Positions 33,410 to 41,531 of a stretch of DNA of 64,000 nucleotides are shown one piece after another; the stretch's first letter is position 1, and every line of letters starts with the position of its first letter. The position numbers and the translations under genes are program-made. Location of the stretch: the NCBI RefSeq assembly GCF_042684665.1, contig NZ_JBHULY010000006.1, positions 62,001 through 126,000 on the forward strand. The letters run 5' to 3'. The DNA comes from Jejuia rubra (lineage in GTDB: Bacteria; Bacteroidota; Bacteroidia; Flavobacteriales; Flavobacteriaceae). The notes under the pieces are model-generated. The model saw only the letters and a list, made by a program, of their open reading frames with translations, was not told where the DNA came from and ran no database searches.

Positions 33410-33676
33410 CTACTCCCGATACAAAAAGTAGTTATTTACCAATATGATATAGGCTTCCTTGGCTTCATCCTCTGAAACATTTCTCACCTGAAAAAGGGCA
33501 TTGGTTTTAAAGGCGTTGATGATGGGCTTTTTGCCTCGGGGTTTGCCATAATCGTTAGTGGCTTTTTTATAATAGGCATAAAGTTTTAACAGGACATCGG
33601 CAGGAAAAGGGTCTGTGTAAGCATTGACGCGCGCCACGGCTTCTTCAAAGGCTTTATCTAATGCTTCGTTACACAT
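33410..33676 (-). CDS. Acyl-CoA-binding protein
   Basis: 88 residues, the full ACBP four-helix fold: LDKAFEEAVARV, DVLLKLYAYYKKATNDYG (the YxxYKxAT acyl-CoA-binding motif), KPIINAFKTNALFQV. It binds long-chain acyl-CoA in the cytosol. It overlaps the psd start by 8 nt, at the end of a phospholipid-synthesis operon (cdsA, psd), which suits an acyl-CoA pool carrier. Confidence 0.93.
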   Translation of the reverse strand: MCNEALDKAFEEAVARVNAYTDPFPADVLLKLYAYYKKATNDYGKPRGKKPIINAFKTNALFQVRNVSEDEAKEAYIILVNNYFLYRE

Positions 33677-34325
33677 TGGTTTCCGCTATCACACTTTCGC
33701 CCCCGCGGACTTTTTGGTTCAATTCCACTTTTATATTGGTATCTAAAGGCAAAAACAGATCTACTCTGGAACCAAATTTGATGAATCCTGAATCCGCGCC
33801 TTGGTGGGCTTTATCGTCTACCTTCGCATAATTTACAATACGCTTAGCTAAAGCGCCTGCTATTTGTCTGTAAAGCACCTTGCCGTAGGTTGTGTTTTCC
33901 ACTACTACCGTGGTTCTTTCGTTTTCCTCACTGGCTTTAGGGTGCCAAGCTACCAAATATTTTCCGGGGTGGTACTTGCTAAACAGCACTTTCCCACCAA
34001 TGGGATAGCGAGTCACATGTACATTCAAGGGTGACATAAACACACTTACCTGCAGACGCTTGTCGTTAAAATATTCTTTTTCAAAAACCTCTTCAATAAC
34101 AACTACTTTCCCATCAACGGGCGACACAACTTGATTATCATCAATTTGCGTATTACGTTTCGGATTTCTAAAGAATTGTAAAATCAGAATTAAAAAAATT
34201 AATAGTGCAATTAAAATCAGCGTTCTTAACCAGCTAATGTCAATAAATTTATCCACCAGCAAAAAACAGGCAACGACTATTACCAAGGTGATGAATATGA
34301 TTTTATGGCCTTCCTTATGAAACAT
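33669..34325 (-). CDS. psd: Phosphatidylserine decarboxylase, short form
   Basis: 218 residues. Two N-terminal membrane helices (residues about 8-50), then the decarboxylase domain: VVSPVDGKVVVIEE, HVTRYPIGGKVLFSKYHPGKY, and SGFIKFGSRVDLFLP, where the Gly-Ser self-cleavage site forms the pyruvoyl group. It makes phosphatidylethanolamine at the inner membrane. It overlaps cdsA by 11 nt. Confidence 0.95.
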   Translation of the reverse strand: MFHKEGHKIIFITLVIVVACFLLVDKFIDISWLRTLILIALLIFLILILQFFRNPKRNTQIDDNQVVSPVDGKVVVIEEVFEKEYFNDKRLQVSVFMSPLNVHVTRYPIGGKVLFSKYHPGKYLVAWHPKASEENERTTVVVENTTYGKVLYRQIAGALAKRIVNYAKVDDKAHQGADSGFIKFGSRVDLFLPLDTNIKVELNQKVRGGESVIAETNV

Positions 34326-35148
34326 ACTGTAAAATTCTTAAAAATAAATAAATAAATGGTGAAGCGAAAATCATACTGTCCAAACGATCAAGCAAACCAC
34401 CATGACCAGGCATGATAGCACCGCTATCTTTAACACCAGCTTGTCGTTTGAATTTGGATTCAATCAAATCCCCTAAAGTACCAAAAACACTGATGATGAT
34501 ACTCAAAATCAACCAGCTATTAAAAGTGAAATTGGGCGTATCCGTGAATTTCGAAATAAAATAACTGGCAATACAGGCAAATAATAATCCGCCCAAAAAA
34601 CCTTCTACCGTTTTTTTAGGTGATATCTTTTCGAACAGTTTTTGCTTTCCAAAGTTTTTTCCAATTAAGTAAGCGAAGGTGTCATTCACCCACACCAAAA
34701 TAAAACAGGCTAAAAGGATTTCTGGGTTATAGGGCTCGTAAAAATTAGCGATAAGTACCATGAACACAAAGCCACTGGATAGATAAAATGTGGTGATGAT
34801 ATATCGCTTTGTAGCAAAGAGCGGAATGGTTTTATGTGAAAATAAGTCTTTAATCAAAAGCAATTCCACAAAAATGGTCAAAACCATCAAAATTTGAGTT
34901 GCCTCTACGAGACCAGTTGTTGAATTCAATGCAAGTTGCCAATACCCAAACACAAAATAAAGAATGGCAAAAATAAAATAGGGAACAATGCTTTTTAGTT
35001 GGATGAGTTTTTTGAACTCAATAAGAGATATAATACCGAAAACAAAGAAAAGGGCGAAAAGCGCGTGTTGGGATCCAGAGGTAAGCACAAATATCAATAA
35101 AACCACATAGAGCAAACCCGATAAGGAGCGCAATAGTATATCCTTCAT
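34315..35148 (-). CDS. cdsA: Phosphatidate cytidylyltransferase
   Basis: 277 residues with about eight membrane helices. The family signature is at the C-terminus (KDSGAIMPGHGGLLDRLDSM, Asp/Gly-rich). FGTLGDLIESKFKR is also typical. It makes CDP-diacylglycerol for all phospholipids. It lies 18 nt after the LUD gene and is translationally coupled to psd. Confidence 0.95.
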   Translation of the reverse strand: MKDILLRSLSGLLYVVLLIFVLTSGSQHALFALFFVFGIISLIEFKKLIQLKSIVPYFIFAILYFVFGYWQLALNSTTGLVEATQILMVLTIFVELLLIKDLFSHKTIPLFATKRYIITTFYLSSGFVFMVLIANFYEPYNPEILLACFILVWVNDTFAYLIGKNFGKQKLFEKISPKKTVEGFLGGLLFACIASYFISKFTDTPNFTFNSWLILSIIISVFGTLGDLIESKFKRQAGVKDSGAIMPGHGGLLDRLDSMIFASPFIYLFLRILQYVS

Positions 35149-35166
35149 ATGCTACAAATGCTTAAA

Positions 35167-35775
35167 TTATAAATCCTCTAACAGTAGCAAATATAAGTTT
35201 TTAGCACTACTTCCGTAGCTTAAAAAATCTTTTTCGTCCGAGGATTTGAAGTGCTTGATGGTGGTAATATTGGTGGGGATTTTTTGTCGGTTCTTCGATT
35301 TGATGCCTCTGAGGCCTTCACCAATGTTATCCGCAATTTGGCTCGTCGTTGCAAATACAATGAAGTTAAAAGGCAATTCCGGTAATTTTTTCCCAGCAAT
35401 TTGATTGGAACTGATTAATAACGAGCCATCGGTAGCAATAAGGTTTTCGCAAGTGGTCAAAAAATAAGTAGCCTCGCTTAATCGCTTTGTGGGCAGTATA
35501 TTGGTAGATTTAAACCTGTCTCCCAAGTTGTCATCAATGATTAACACGGGTTTTTCTTCCCAATCGTTTTCCTGTAAAATATGCTGAAAATTTTCAAAAA
35601 CCTCGTTTAAGTTATCGCAATACAAAAACTTACCACCATTAGCCTTAAAATTTATAGTGAATTTTTCATCTATCGGTAGTTTCAGTTCGGGCATATATTT
35701 ACCCCTGTCTTCTGATTTTATTTCCTTTTCGGAGCGATCAGATTTCGATCCGAAAATTTTCTTAAAAAGATTCAT
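35167..35775 (-). CDS. LUD domain protein (LutC/YkgG-like)
   Basis: 202 residues. The N-terminal 45 residues are charged and variable; the rest matches the LUD domain (CENLIATDGSLLISSNQIAGKKLPELPFNFIVFAT). LutC-type proteins belong to lactate-utilisation complexes, but no LutA/LutB partner is nearby. Instead it sits between ftsH and cdsA, a placement I have seen described for Flavobacteriaceae genomes only as LUD domain-containing protein. Function open. A TAnnTTTG box (35814-35821) suggests it starts its own transcript. Confidence 0.8.
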   Translation of the reverse strand: MNLFKKIFGSKSDRSEKEIKSEDRGKYMPELKLPIDEKFTINFKANGGKFLYCDNLNEVFENFQHILQENDWEEKPVLIIDDNLGDRFKSTNILPTKRLSEATYFLTTCENLIATDGSLLISSNQIAGKKLPELPFNFIVFATTSQIADNIGEGLRGIKSKNRQKIPTNITTIKHFKSSDEKDFLSYGSSAKNLYLLLLEDL

Positions 35776-35813
35776 GCAGGTATTTGCTATTAACCTAGTT
35801 TTCGAGAGTTTTT

Positions 35814-35821
35814 CAAATATA
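35814..35821 (-). promoter_or_regulatory. Probable -7 box for LUD-cdsA-psd-ACBP
   Basis: TATATTTG on the minus strand, 38 nt before the LUD ATG, downstream of ftsH. Confidence 0.45.
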
Positions 35822-35884
35822 GAAAATCTTAAATTATTACTCCAAGCAATTCAGGTTTTTTACAAAAAGCTTAACTAATAAGGC

Positions 35885-37825
35885 CTATTTGTCCAAGTTT
35901 TCACGTTCTTCCTTCTCAAAAGGTCTCATTCCAAAGATTTTTTCCAAATTATCCTTAAAGATGACTTCCTTCTCTAAAAGCACTTCGGCCAGTTCAGTCA
36001 ATTTGTCCTTGTTGTCTTCCAAAAGTTTTACGGCACGCTGGTATTGTTCTTCAATGATATCAGAGATTTCCTTATCAATCAATTCTGCCGTTTTTTCGCT
36101 ATAGGGTTTCGTAAAACCGTATTCGCTTTGGCCGGAAGAGTCATAATATGTCAAGTTGCCCACTTTATCGCTCAAACCGTAAATAGTCACCATGGCCCGC
36201 GCCTGTTTGGTTACTTTTTCCAAATCGCTTAGAGCTCCAGTTGAAATTTTATCAAAAATGACCTTCTCTGCCGCACGACCACCAAGAGCAGCGCACATTT
36301 CATCGAGCATTTGCTCAGGACGCACAATCAAGCGTTCTTCTGGTAAATACCAAGCGGCGCCCAATGAACGGCCACGTGGAACGATAGTTACTTTTACTAA
36401 TGGTGCAGCATGCTCCAGCATCCAACTTACCGTAGCATGGCCTGCTTCATGGTAAGCTACAGCTTGCTTTTCACTTGGGGTGATGATTTTATTTTTCTTT
36501 TCTAGTCCGCCAATAATTCTATCTACGGCATCAAGGAAATCCTGTTTGTCAACGGCTTTTTTCCCATTTCTTGCGGCAATCAGAGCGGCTTCGTTACATA
36601 CATTGGCTATATCTGCACCTGAAAATCCTGGGGTTTGTTTTGCAAGAAAATCGGTGTCTAAGTCTTTAGACTTTTTTAGAGGTCTTAAATGCACCTCAAA
36701 AATTTCTTTGCGTTCGCGTAAATCAGGAAGATCCACGAAAATCTGTCTATCAAAACGCCCAGCACGCATCAATGCTTTATCCAAAATATCAGCGCGGTTG
36801 GTAGCCGCCATCACAATTACGTTAGTATTGGTGCCAAAGCCGTCCATTTCGGTCAACAATTGATTTAGGGTATTTTCGCGCTCATCATTACTGCCAGACA
36901 TAGCATTTTTTCCACGAGCCCGGCCGATGGCATCAATCTCATCTATGAAAATAATAGAAGGTGATTTTTCCTTGGCTTGCTTAAATAGGTCACGTACACG
37001 AGAAGCACCGACACCTACAAACATTTCCACAAAATCCGAACCGGATAGAGAGAAGAAAGGTACTTTTGCTTCACCTGCAACAGCCCTTGCTAAAAGGGTT
37101 TTTCCGGTTCCCGGAGGGCCTACCAATAGCGCTCCTTTCGGAATTTTTCCACCAAGCGTGGTATATTTTTCGGGGAACTTCAAAAAGTCCACAATTTCTT
37201 GAACTTCTTCTTTTGCACCTTCCAAGCCGGCGACATCCTTAAACGAGGTTTTCACCTCAGTATTTTGGTCAAAAAGCTTCGCCTTGGATTTTCCAATATT
37301 GAAAATTTGACCTCCAGCACCACCACCTGCACCTCCGGACATACGACGCATAATAAAAATCCAAACACCTATCAACAGAACAAAAGGCAGAATACCTAAC
37401 AGGAAATCTGCCAAATGATTTTCTTCCGTTATGTAAATGGGCTCCAAATCAAGGTTTTGCTCCTCGATAATTTTATTCAGTTTATTCTGGAATATTTCCA
37501 ACTCGCCAAACTCAAATTTATAGTTTGGAACTGGTGTGGTGGACGGCATAAAGCTTGTGGGTTTTGACTTTTTATGAATCTCCATTTGGGAGGCTTCTTT
37601 GGTCAAATATACCTTTGCCAGCCTTCTGTTAACGATTTCAACCTTTGCTACATCACCGTTTTCCACAAACTTAAAAAACTGCGTGGGGTTGGTCATTTTT
37701 CCATCTTGATAGCCACTATTGTTGAATAATGTAAACACCAAAAAGAGGGACAGGATTATGCCATAAATCCAATACGGGCTGAACTTAGGCTTCTTTTCTT
37801 TTATATTTTTCTTGTCGTTTGCCAT
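35885..37825 (-). CDS. ftsH: ATP-dependent zinc metalloprotease FtsH
   Basis: 646 residues. Two membrane helices (about 18-36 and 143-162) flank the periplasmic FtsH_ext domain. AAA+ ATPase: Walker A GPPGTGKTLLARAVAGEA near 236, Walker B SIIFIDEIDAIGR, second region of homology NRADILDKALMRAGRFDRQ. Peptidase M41: HEAGH near 461 with the third zinc ligand further on (TGALSDLEKV). It degrades misfolded membrane proteins and regulatory targets. It starts 9 nt after rsfS. Confidence 0.97.
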   Translation of the reverse strand: MANDKKNIKEKKPKFSPYWIYGIILSLFLVFTLFNNSGYQDGKMTNPTQFFKFVENGDVAKVEIVNRRLAKVYLTKEASQMEIHKKSKPTSFMPSTTPVPNYKFEFGELEIFQNKLNKIIEEQNLDLEPIYITEENHLADFLLGILPFVLLIGVWIFIMRRMSGGAGGGAGGQIFNIGKSKAKLFDQNTEVKTSFKDVAGLEGAKEEVQEIVDFLKFPEKYTTLGGKIPKGALLVGPPGTGKTLLARAVAGEAKVPFFSLSGSDFVEMFVGVGASRVRDLFKQAKEKSPSIIFIDEIDAIGRARGKNAMSGSNDERENTLNQLLTEMDGFGTNTNVIVMAATNRADILDKALMRAGRFDRQIFVDLPDLRERKEIFEVHLRPLKKSKDLDTDFLAKQTPGFSGADIANVCNEAALIAARNGKKAVDKQDFLDAVDRIIGGLEKKNKIITPSEKQAVAYHEAGHATVSWMLEHAAPLVKVTIVPRGRSLGAAWYLPEERLIVRPEQMLDEMCAALGGRAAEKVIFDKISTGALSDLEKVTKQARAMVTIYGLSDKVGNLTYYDSSGQSEYGFTKPYSEKTAELIDKEISDIIEEQYQRAVKLLEDNKDKLTELAEVLLEKEVIFKDNLEKIFGMRPFEKEERENLDK

Positions 37826-37834
37826 GTGTTTTTT

Positions 37835-38206
37835 TTAGTAACTAGTTTCAATTACCGTAGTTTTCGCATCGCCCCAGAGGCTCTCAATGTCATAGTATTC
37901 CCTGATATGCTTTTGGAATACATGTACAGCAATGTTAACATAGTCCAGCAACACCCATTCTGCATTTTCGGCACCTTCAATATGCCACGGGTGATCCTTT
38001 AATTCTTTACTTACTTTTTTTCTAATGGAGTTTACAATAGCGTTTACTTGTGTGTTTGAAGTCCCTTCACAAATAATAAAATAATCGCAAACCGTATTTT
38101 CAATTTCCCTTAAATCTAAAATGCTTATTTCTTTTCCTTTAACATCCTCAATCCCACTAATGATAACCGATATTAACTGATCTGCGCTTATTTTTTCTTT
38201 CGCCAT
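37835..38206 (-). CDS. rsfS: Ribosomal silencing factor RsfS
   Basis: 123 residues, DUF143/Iojap family: ICEGTSNTQVNAIVNSIRKKVSKEL, then EWVLLDYVNIAVHVFQKHIREYYDIESLWGDA. It binds ribosomal protein L14 and blocks subunit joining when nutrients are short. First gene of an operon with ftsH; divergent from birA. Confidence 0.96.
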   Translation of the reverse strand: MAKEKISADQLISVIISGIEDVKGKEISILDLREIENTVCDYFIICEGTSNTQVNAIVNSIRKKVSKELKDHPWHIEGAENAEWVLLDYVNIAVHVFQKHIREYYDIESLWGDAKTTVIETSY

Positions 38207-38225
38207 TAATTTTATTTAATTTGTG

Positions 38226-38233
38226 CAAAGTTA
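38226..38233 (-). promoter_or_regulatory. Probable -7 box for rsfS-ftsH
   Basis: TAACTTTG on the minus strand, 20 nt before the rsfS ATG. Confidence 0.5.
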
Positions 38234-38299
38234 TTATTTTTTTAGTTCTTTATCCTTTAAAATTTTCACAACATTTCAAAGCCATAAAACAACTCTTAA

Positions 38300-39031
38300 A
38301 TGCCTATAATCAAACTTGATGCCATCAACTCAACCAATAGTTTTTTAAAGGAGCTTATCGGTAATCAGCAGGTTGAAAATTTTACGGTGGTTACGGCAAA
38401 ACATCAAACCAATGGGCGAGGGCAAATGGGGGCTACATGGGAGTCTGAACCATCTAAAAACTTGATGTTTAGTGTCTTTGTGGATACATCGGGTTATCAT
38501 ATGGAGTTCCCTTTTTTTCTCAGTATGGTTACGTCATTGGCCTTAAGAAAGGCGCTGTCACAGTTTGCCATCCCAAAACTGAAGGTGAAATGGCCGAACG
38601 ACATTTTGTCACACAATTCCAAAATCTGCGGGGTTTTGATCGAAAATGTCATAAAGAATGGTAACGTTAATGCATCGATTATAGGAGTGGGCATCAATTT
38701 AAATCAAACTGAATTTAAAGGTTTGCCGAAAGCATCTTCCTTAAAATTGATAACTGGTAGATTTTACGATTTGGATGAAGTCCTCGATGCAGTGCTAGCC
38801 AATTTGAAACACTATTTTGAACTTTTGAAACAGGGTGCATTTGGAGCATTAAAAACCGAATACGAATCTTATTTATTTCGCAAAAATAAACCTTCGACTT
38901 TTAGGGATAGAGAAGGGAATTTATTTTCAGGATACATTCAAGATGTTTTGGAAACAGGGGATTTGCAGGTACTTTTAGAGGATGATGTTACTAAAGCTTT
39001 CGCCCTAAAAGATATCGAATTGCTGTACTAA
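38300..39031 (+). CDS. birA: Biotin--[acetyl-CoA-carboxylase] ligase
   Basis: 243 residues, catalytic domain only, without the N-terminal HTH of E. coli BirA, so it should not be a repressor. The biotin-AMP loop is GRGQMGATWESEPSKNLMFS; KVKWPNDIL follows, and a small SH3-like C-terminal domain ends the protein. It attaches biotin to carboxylase carrier proteins. Convergent with the SRPBCC gene, overlapping it by 4 nt. Confidence 0.95.
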   Translation: MPIIKLDAINSTNSFLKELIGNQQVENFTVVTAKHQTNGRGQMGATWESEPSKNLMFSVFVDTSGYHMEFPFFLSMVTSLALRKALSQFAIPKLKVKWPNDILSHNSKICGVLIENVIKNGNVNASIIGVGINLNQTEFKGLPKASSLKLITGRFYDLDEVLDAVLANLKHYFELLKQGAFGALKTEYESYLFRKNKPSTFRDREGNLFSGYIQDVLETGDLQVLLEDDVTKAFALKDIELLY

Positions 39032-39423
39032 ACGGCCTTTGGTAAGTTGGTTGCCAAAGTCTCAATAAATTTATTGATGGGGCCTTTTATCATCATGCTC
39101 ATCATAGGGTTAAAATCACCACTGAACACTAATTGCACACCACTTTCGAAGTCGTTTTCATCTGAAATATTTGCCACCAATGAAAAGTCAATTTTTCCGC
39201 CTGCCGCGCCAAACTCTATACGGCTATGAGGCGTGGCGTCCTTTTTTTTCAATACGATTTCTGGCATGCCTTTTAATGCGAAAACGAAAGTGTCTTCACT
39301 CAATACCTCAAATTTACTCGTGTTTTCAGGCATTAAAGCTTCAAAATTATTAATATCAGACAGAAAATCATAAACGTCCTTTGAAGTTTTGGGGGCGCTT
39401 ACCTTTGGAGATTCTAAATTCAT
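39028..39423 (-). CDS. SRPBCC (START-like) family protein
   Basis: 131 residues, with START-like fold landmarks: the N-terminal VSAPKTSKDVYDFLSDINNFEALMP and a long C-terminal helix (MMSMMIKGPINKFIETLATNL). The domain binds hydrophobic ligands in a cavity; the ligand is unknown. It lies 74 nt behind pyrE on the same strand and may be cotranscribed with it. Confidence 0.82.
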   Translation of the reverse strand: MNLESPKVSAPKTSKDVYDFLSDINNFEALMPENTSKFEVLSEDTFVFALKGMPEIVLKKKDATPHSRIEFGAAGGKIDFSLVANISDENDFESGVQLVFSGDFNPMMSMMIKGPINKFIETLATNLPKAV

Positions 39424-39497
39424 GTTTGTTGTTCGTTGTTAAGTTGTTGAGCGTTAAGTCGCTCTTGGCGTTATATCTTAACGCCTTTACATTTATA

Positions 39498-40142
39498 TCA
39501 AATAGCATTCCATTCACTGGGATTGATATTCCATTCCTTCAAAGTTTTTAATTCCTTGCCGGAAATGTAATTGGTCTGCAACGCCTGATCCAAAAGGCTT
39601 TCGTAATTGCTGAGGGTATAAAGGGTCACATTTTCCTTTTCAAAATTTTCTTTTGAAACTTCAAAACCGTAGGTGAAAACTGCAATCATTCCTTTTACAT
39701 TTATTCCACCATCTCGCAAGGCTTTAACTGCGTTTAAACTGCTTTTTCCGGTGCTAATCAGGTCTTCAACTACTACCACATTCTGTCCTCTTTCAATAAA
39801 ACCTTCAATCTGGTTTTTTCGCCCATGACCTTTGGCATCCGGCCTCACGTAAATAAAGGGTAAATTCAAATATTCGGCAACCAACATACCGATACCGATG
39901 GCTCCCGTTGCAACACCGGCAATAGCGTCCGGTCTGCCATATTGCTTTTCAATATGTTTGGCCATCGTTTCCCGAACATAATTCCGTATAGGAGGAAAAG
40001 ATAGGATAATTCGATTGTCACAATAAATTGGTGATTTCCAGCCCGATGCCCAAGTAAAAGGAGCCTGTGGACTGAGTTTTATTGCATTTACTTGCAACAA
40101 AACTTCGGCGGTTTTTTTGGCGGTGTGTTTATTGAAAATCAT
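39498..40142 (-). CDS. pyrE: Orotate phosphoribosyltransferase
   Basis: 214 residues. The PRPP-binding loop is VVVVEDLISTGKSSLNAV near residue 120; ASGWKSPIYCDNR and GVATGAIGIG are PyrE landmarks. It makes OMP in pyrimidine synthesis. The ATG at 40142 lies only 5 nt from a TAnnTTTG box (40148-40155), so the mRNA is probably leaderless or nearly so. The two-hairpin element lies immediately upstream. Confidence 0.96.
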   Translation of the reverse strand: MIFNKHTAKKTAEVLLQVNAIKLSPQAPFTWASGWKSPIYCDNRIILSFPPIRNYVRETMAKHIEKQYGRPDAIAGVATGAIGIGMLVAEYLNLPFIYVRPDAKGHGRKNQIEGFIERGQNVVVVEDLISTGKSSLNAVKALRDGGINVKGMIAVFTYGFEVSKENFEKENVTLYTLSNYESLLDQALQTNYISGKELKTLKEWNINPSEWNAI

Positions 40143-40147
40143 AATCG

Positions 40148-40290
40148 CAAAAGTACGTGAATTTTTTCATTTGGAAATCGACAAAAACCAAATGAAAAAA
40201 TTATATTGACTAGCTAAGCGGTTCCTGAAGTAAAACTAAATTTTGTATTTTTTATGAACAAAATTTAGTTTTTACAGAAGAAAATTACGC
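40148..40290. repeat. Two-hairpin element H2, copy 2, with pyrE -7 box
   Basis: Minus-strand TACTTTTG at 40148-40155, then stem AATTTTTTCATTTG at 40160-40173 with its complement at 40189-40202 and a 15-nt loop, then a second perfect 14-bp stem AAAACTAAATTTTG (40232-40245) with 40259-40272. Same order and spacing as copy 1 at 23722-23866. The remaining bases to the NUDIX start at 40404 show no other structure. Confidence 0.82.
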
Positions 40291-40403
40291 ATATATTTAT
40301 TTTTTATGGCTGGAATCCATGTGATAAAATATTTTTTTCAACAATGAACAGTTTCAGCTTAAAAATGATATTTTTACCGCGTTGTATTCAGTAAATCATC
40401 CGT

Positions 40404-40988
40404 ATGCATAAAATATTCGTAGGCGACAAACCCATCATTTTGACCACAACTTTTGAGGAAAAGGAAGGGCGCAAAAATTACAGATTGAACAGGGTAGTTT
40501 TAAGTAGGGTGATTCGAAAAATGAATGCTTCCAGTTCCATAACGGAAGTTTGTCTTGTCCATAAAAACGAAAAAAAACTCTTAAAAAAGTTTCTAAAAAA
40601 ATTGCCCAATGTTGAAGCCGGAGGTGGAAAAGTATATAATGACAAAGGTAAGATCCTATTTATTTTTCGAAACGGAAAATGGGACTTGCCCAAGGGGAAG
40701 ATTGAAAAAAAGGAAGGAATTGAAGAGGCTGCCATCCGGGAGGTAGAAGAAGAAACTGGGGTAGAAGGACTAAAAATAGTAAAGCCACTAGAAACAACGT
40801 ATCATATTTTTAAACGCAATGGACGCTATAAAATTAAGGTGACTTACTGGTTTGAAATGAAAACTTCTTACGATGGAGAACTAAGCCCCGAAAAAAAGGA
40901 AGGCATTACTAAAGCCAAATGGTTGGGCAAAAAGAAAACGAAAAAAGCTCTTGAAAATTCTTATGCCAATATTAGGGCATTGATTTAA
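40404..40988 (+). CDS. NUDIX hydrolase
   Basis: 194 residues. An N-terminal 60-residue region of unknown type precedes the Nudix domain with the full box GKIEKKEGIEEAAIREVEEETGVEG split across residues about 97-121 (GX5EX7REUXEEXGU). The C-terminal KAKWLGKKKTKKAL may contact substrate. It hydrolyses a nucleoside diphosphate linked to another moiety; the substrate is unknown. Confidence 0.88.
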   Translation: MHKIFVGDKPIILTTTFEEKEGRKNYRLNRVVLSRVIRKMNASSSITEVCLVHKNEKKLLKKFLKKLPNVEAGGGKVYNDKGKILFIFRNGKWDLPKGKIEKKEGIEEAAIREVEEETGVEGLKIVKPLETTYHIFKRNGRYKIKVTYWFEMKTSYDGELSPEKKEGITKAKWLGKKKTKKALENSYANIRALI

Positions 40989-41058
40989 AAAATCACTAAC
41001 TTAGTTTTAAATTGCTGTTATAGATAGTTGACTTTCTCTCAAAGTAAACGGTTTTACT

Positions 41059-41445
41059 ATGAAAGAATATAAACTGTCGTTTGGTACCATTATCGTCTTA
41101 AAAGATAATTTGGCCGAGGTTATTATCAATGAAGGTGTTGTGATGAATGAAGTTATGGTAGATATTTATCATGATTTTTTATTAAGCTATTTAAAAGCAC
41201 CTTTCTCGTTATTGATCAATAAGAAAAATTCCTATTCCTATACATTTTAGGCACAAAAAATGATTGCTAATTTAAAGGAAATACATGTTATGGCGGTTGT
41301 TGTGGGTACAAGCGGTGCCTTGATGTCCACAAAAACTTTGATTAAAATTAACGAGGAAAACGACTGGAATATAAAGTTATTCCATACCAGGCCCGAAGCT
41401 TTGGAATGGATTGAAAGTCACTACGTTTATTCCATGGCGGAGTAA
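41059..41445 (+). pseudogene. Small protein gene interrupted by one in-frame TAG
   Basis: Two ORFs in the same frame (41059-41250 and 41260-41445) are separated only by TAG GCA CAA AAA ATG. Read through, they give a 129-codon protein whose halves look like the two parts of the small STAS/SpoIIAA-like Bacteroidota proteins: an N-terminal beta-rich half ending INKKNSYSYTF, and a C-terminal half with MAVVVGTSGALMSTK and a terminal helix EALEWIESHYVY. It could be a recent nonsense mutation, a sequencing error, or two reinitiating pieces. Function unknown. Confidence 0.65.
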
Positions 41446-41504
41446 TGGCAATTTGCTAAGCCACAATTTGTTCACTCTATATTTGCGCATCCCTTTTTAA
41501 ACAG

Positions 41505-41512
41505 TAAATTTG
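41505..41512 (+). promoter_or_regulatory. Probable -7 box for the SulP transporter gene
   Basis: TAAATTTG, 19 nt before the ATG at 41532. A second match, TATATTTG, lies about 27 nt further upstream near 41478. Confidence 0.5.
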
Positions 41513-41531
41513 CACCTTCAAAAACCAAACC

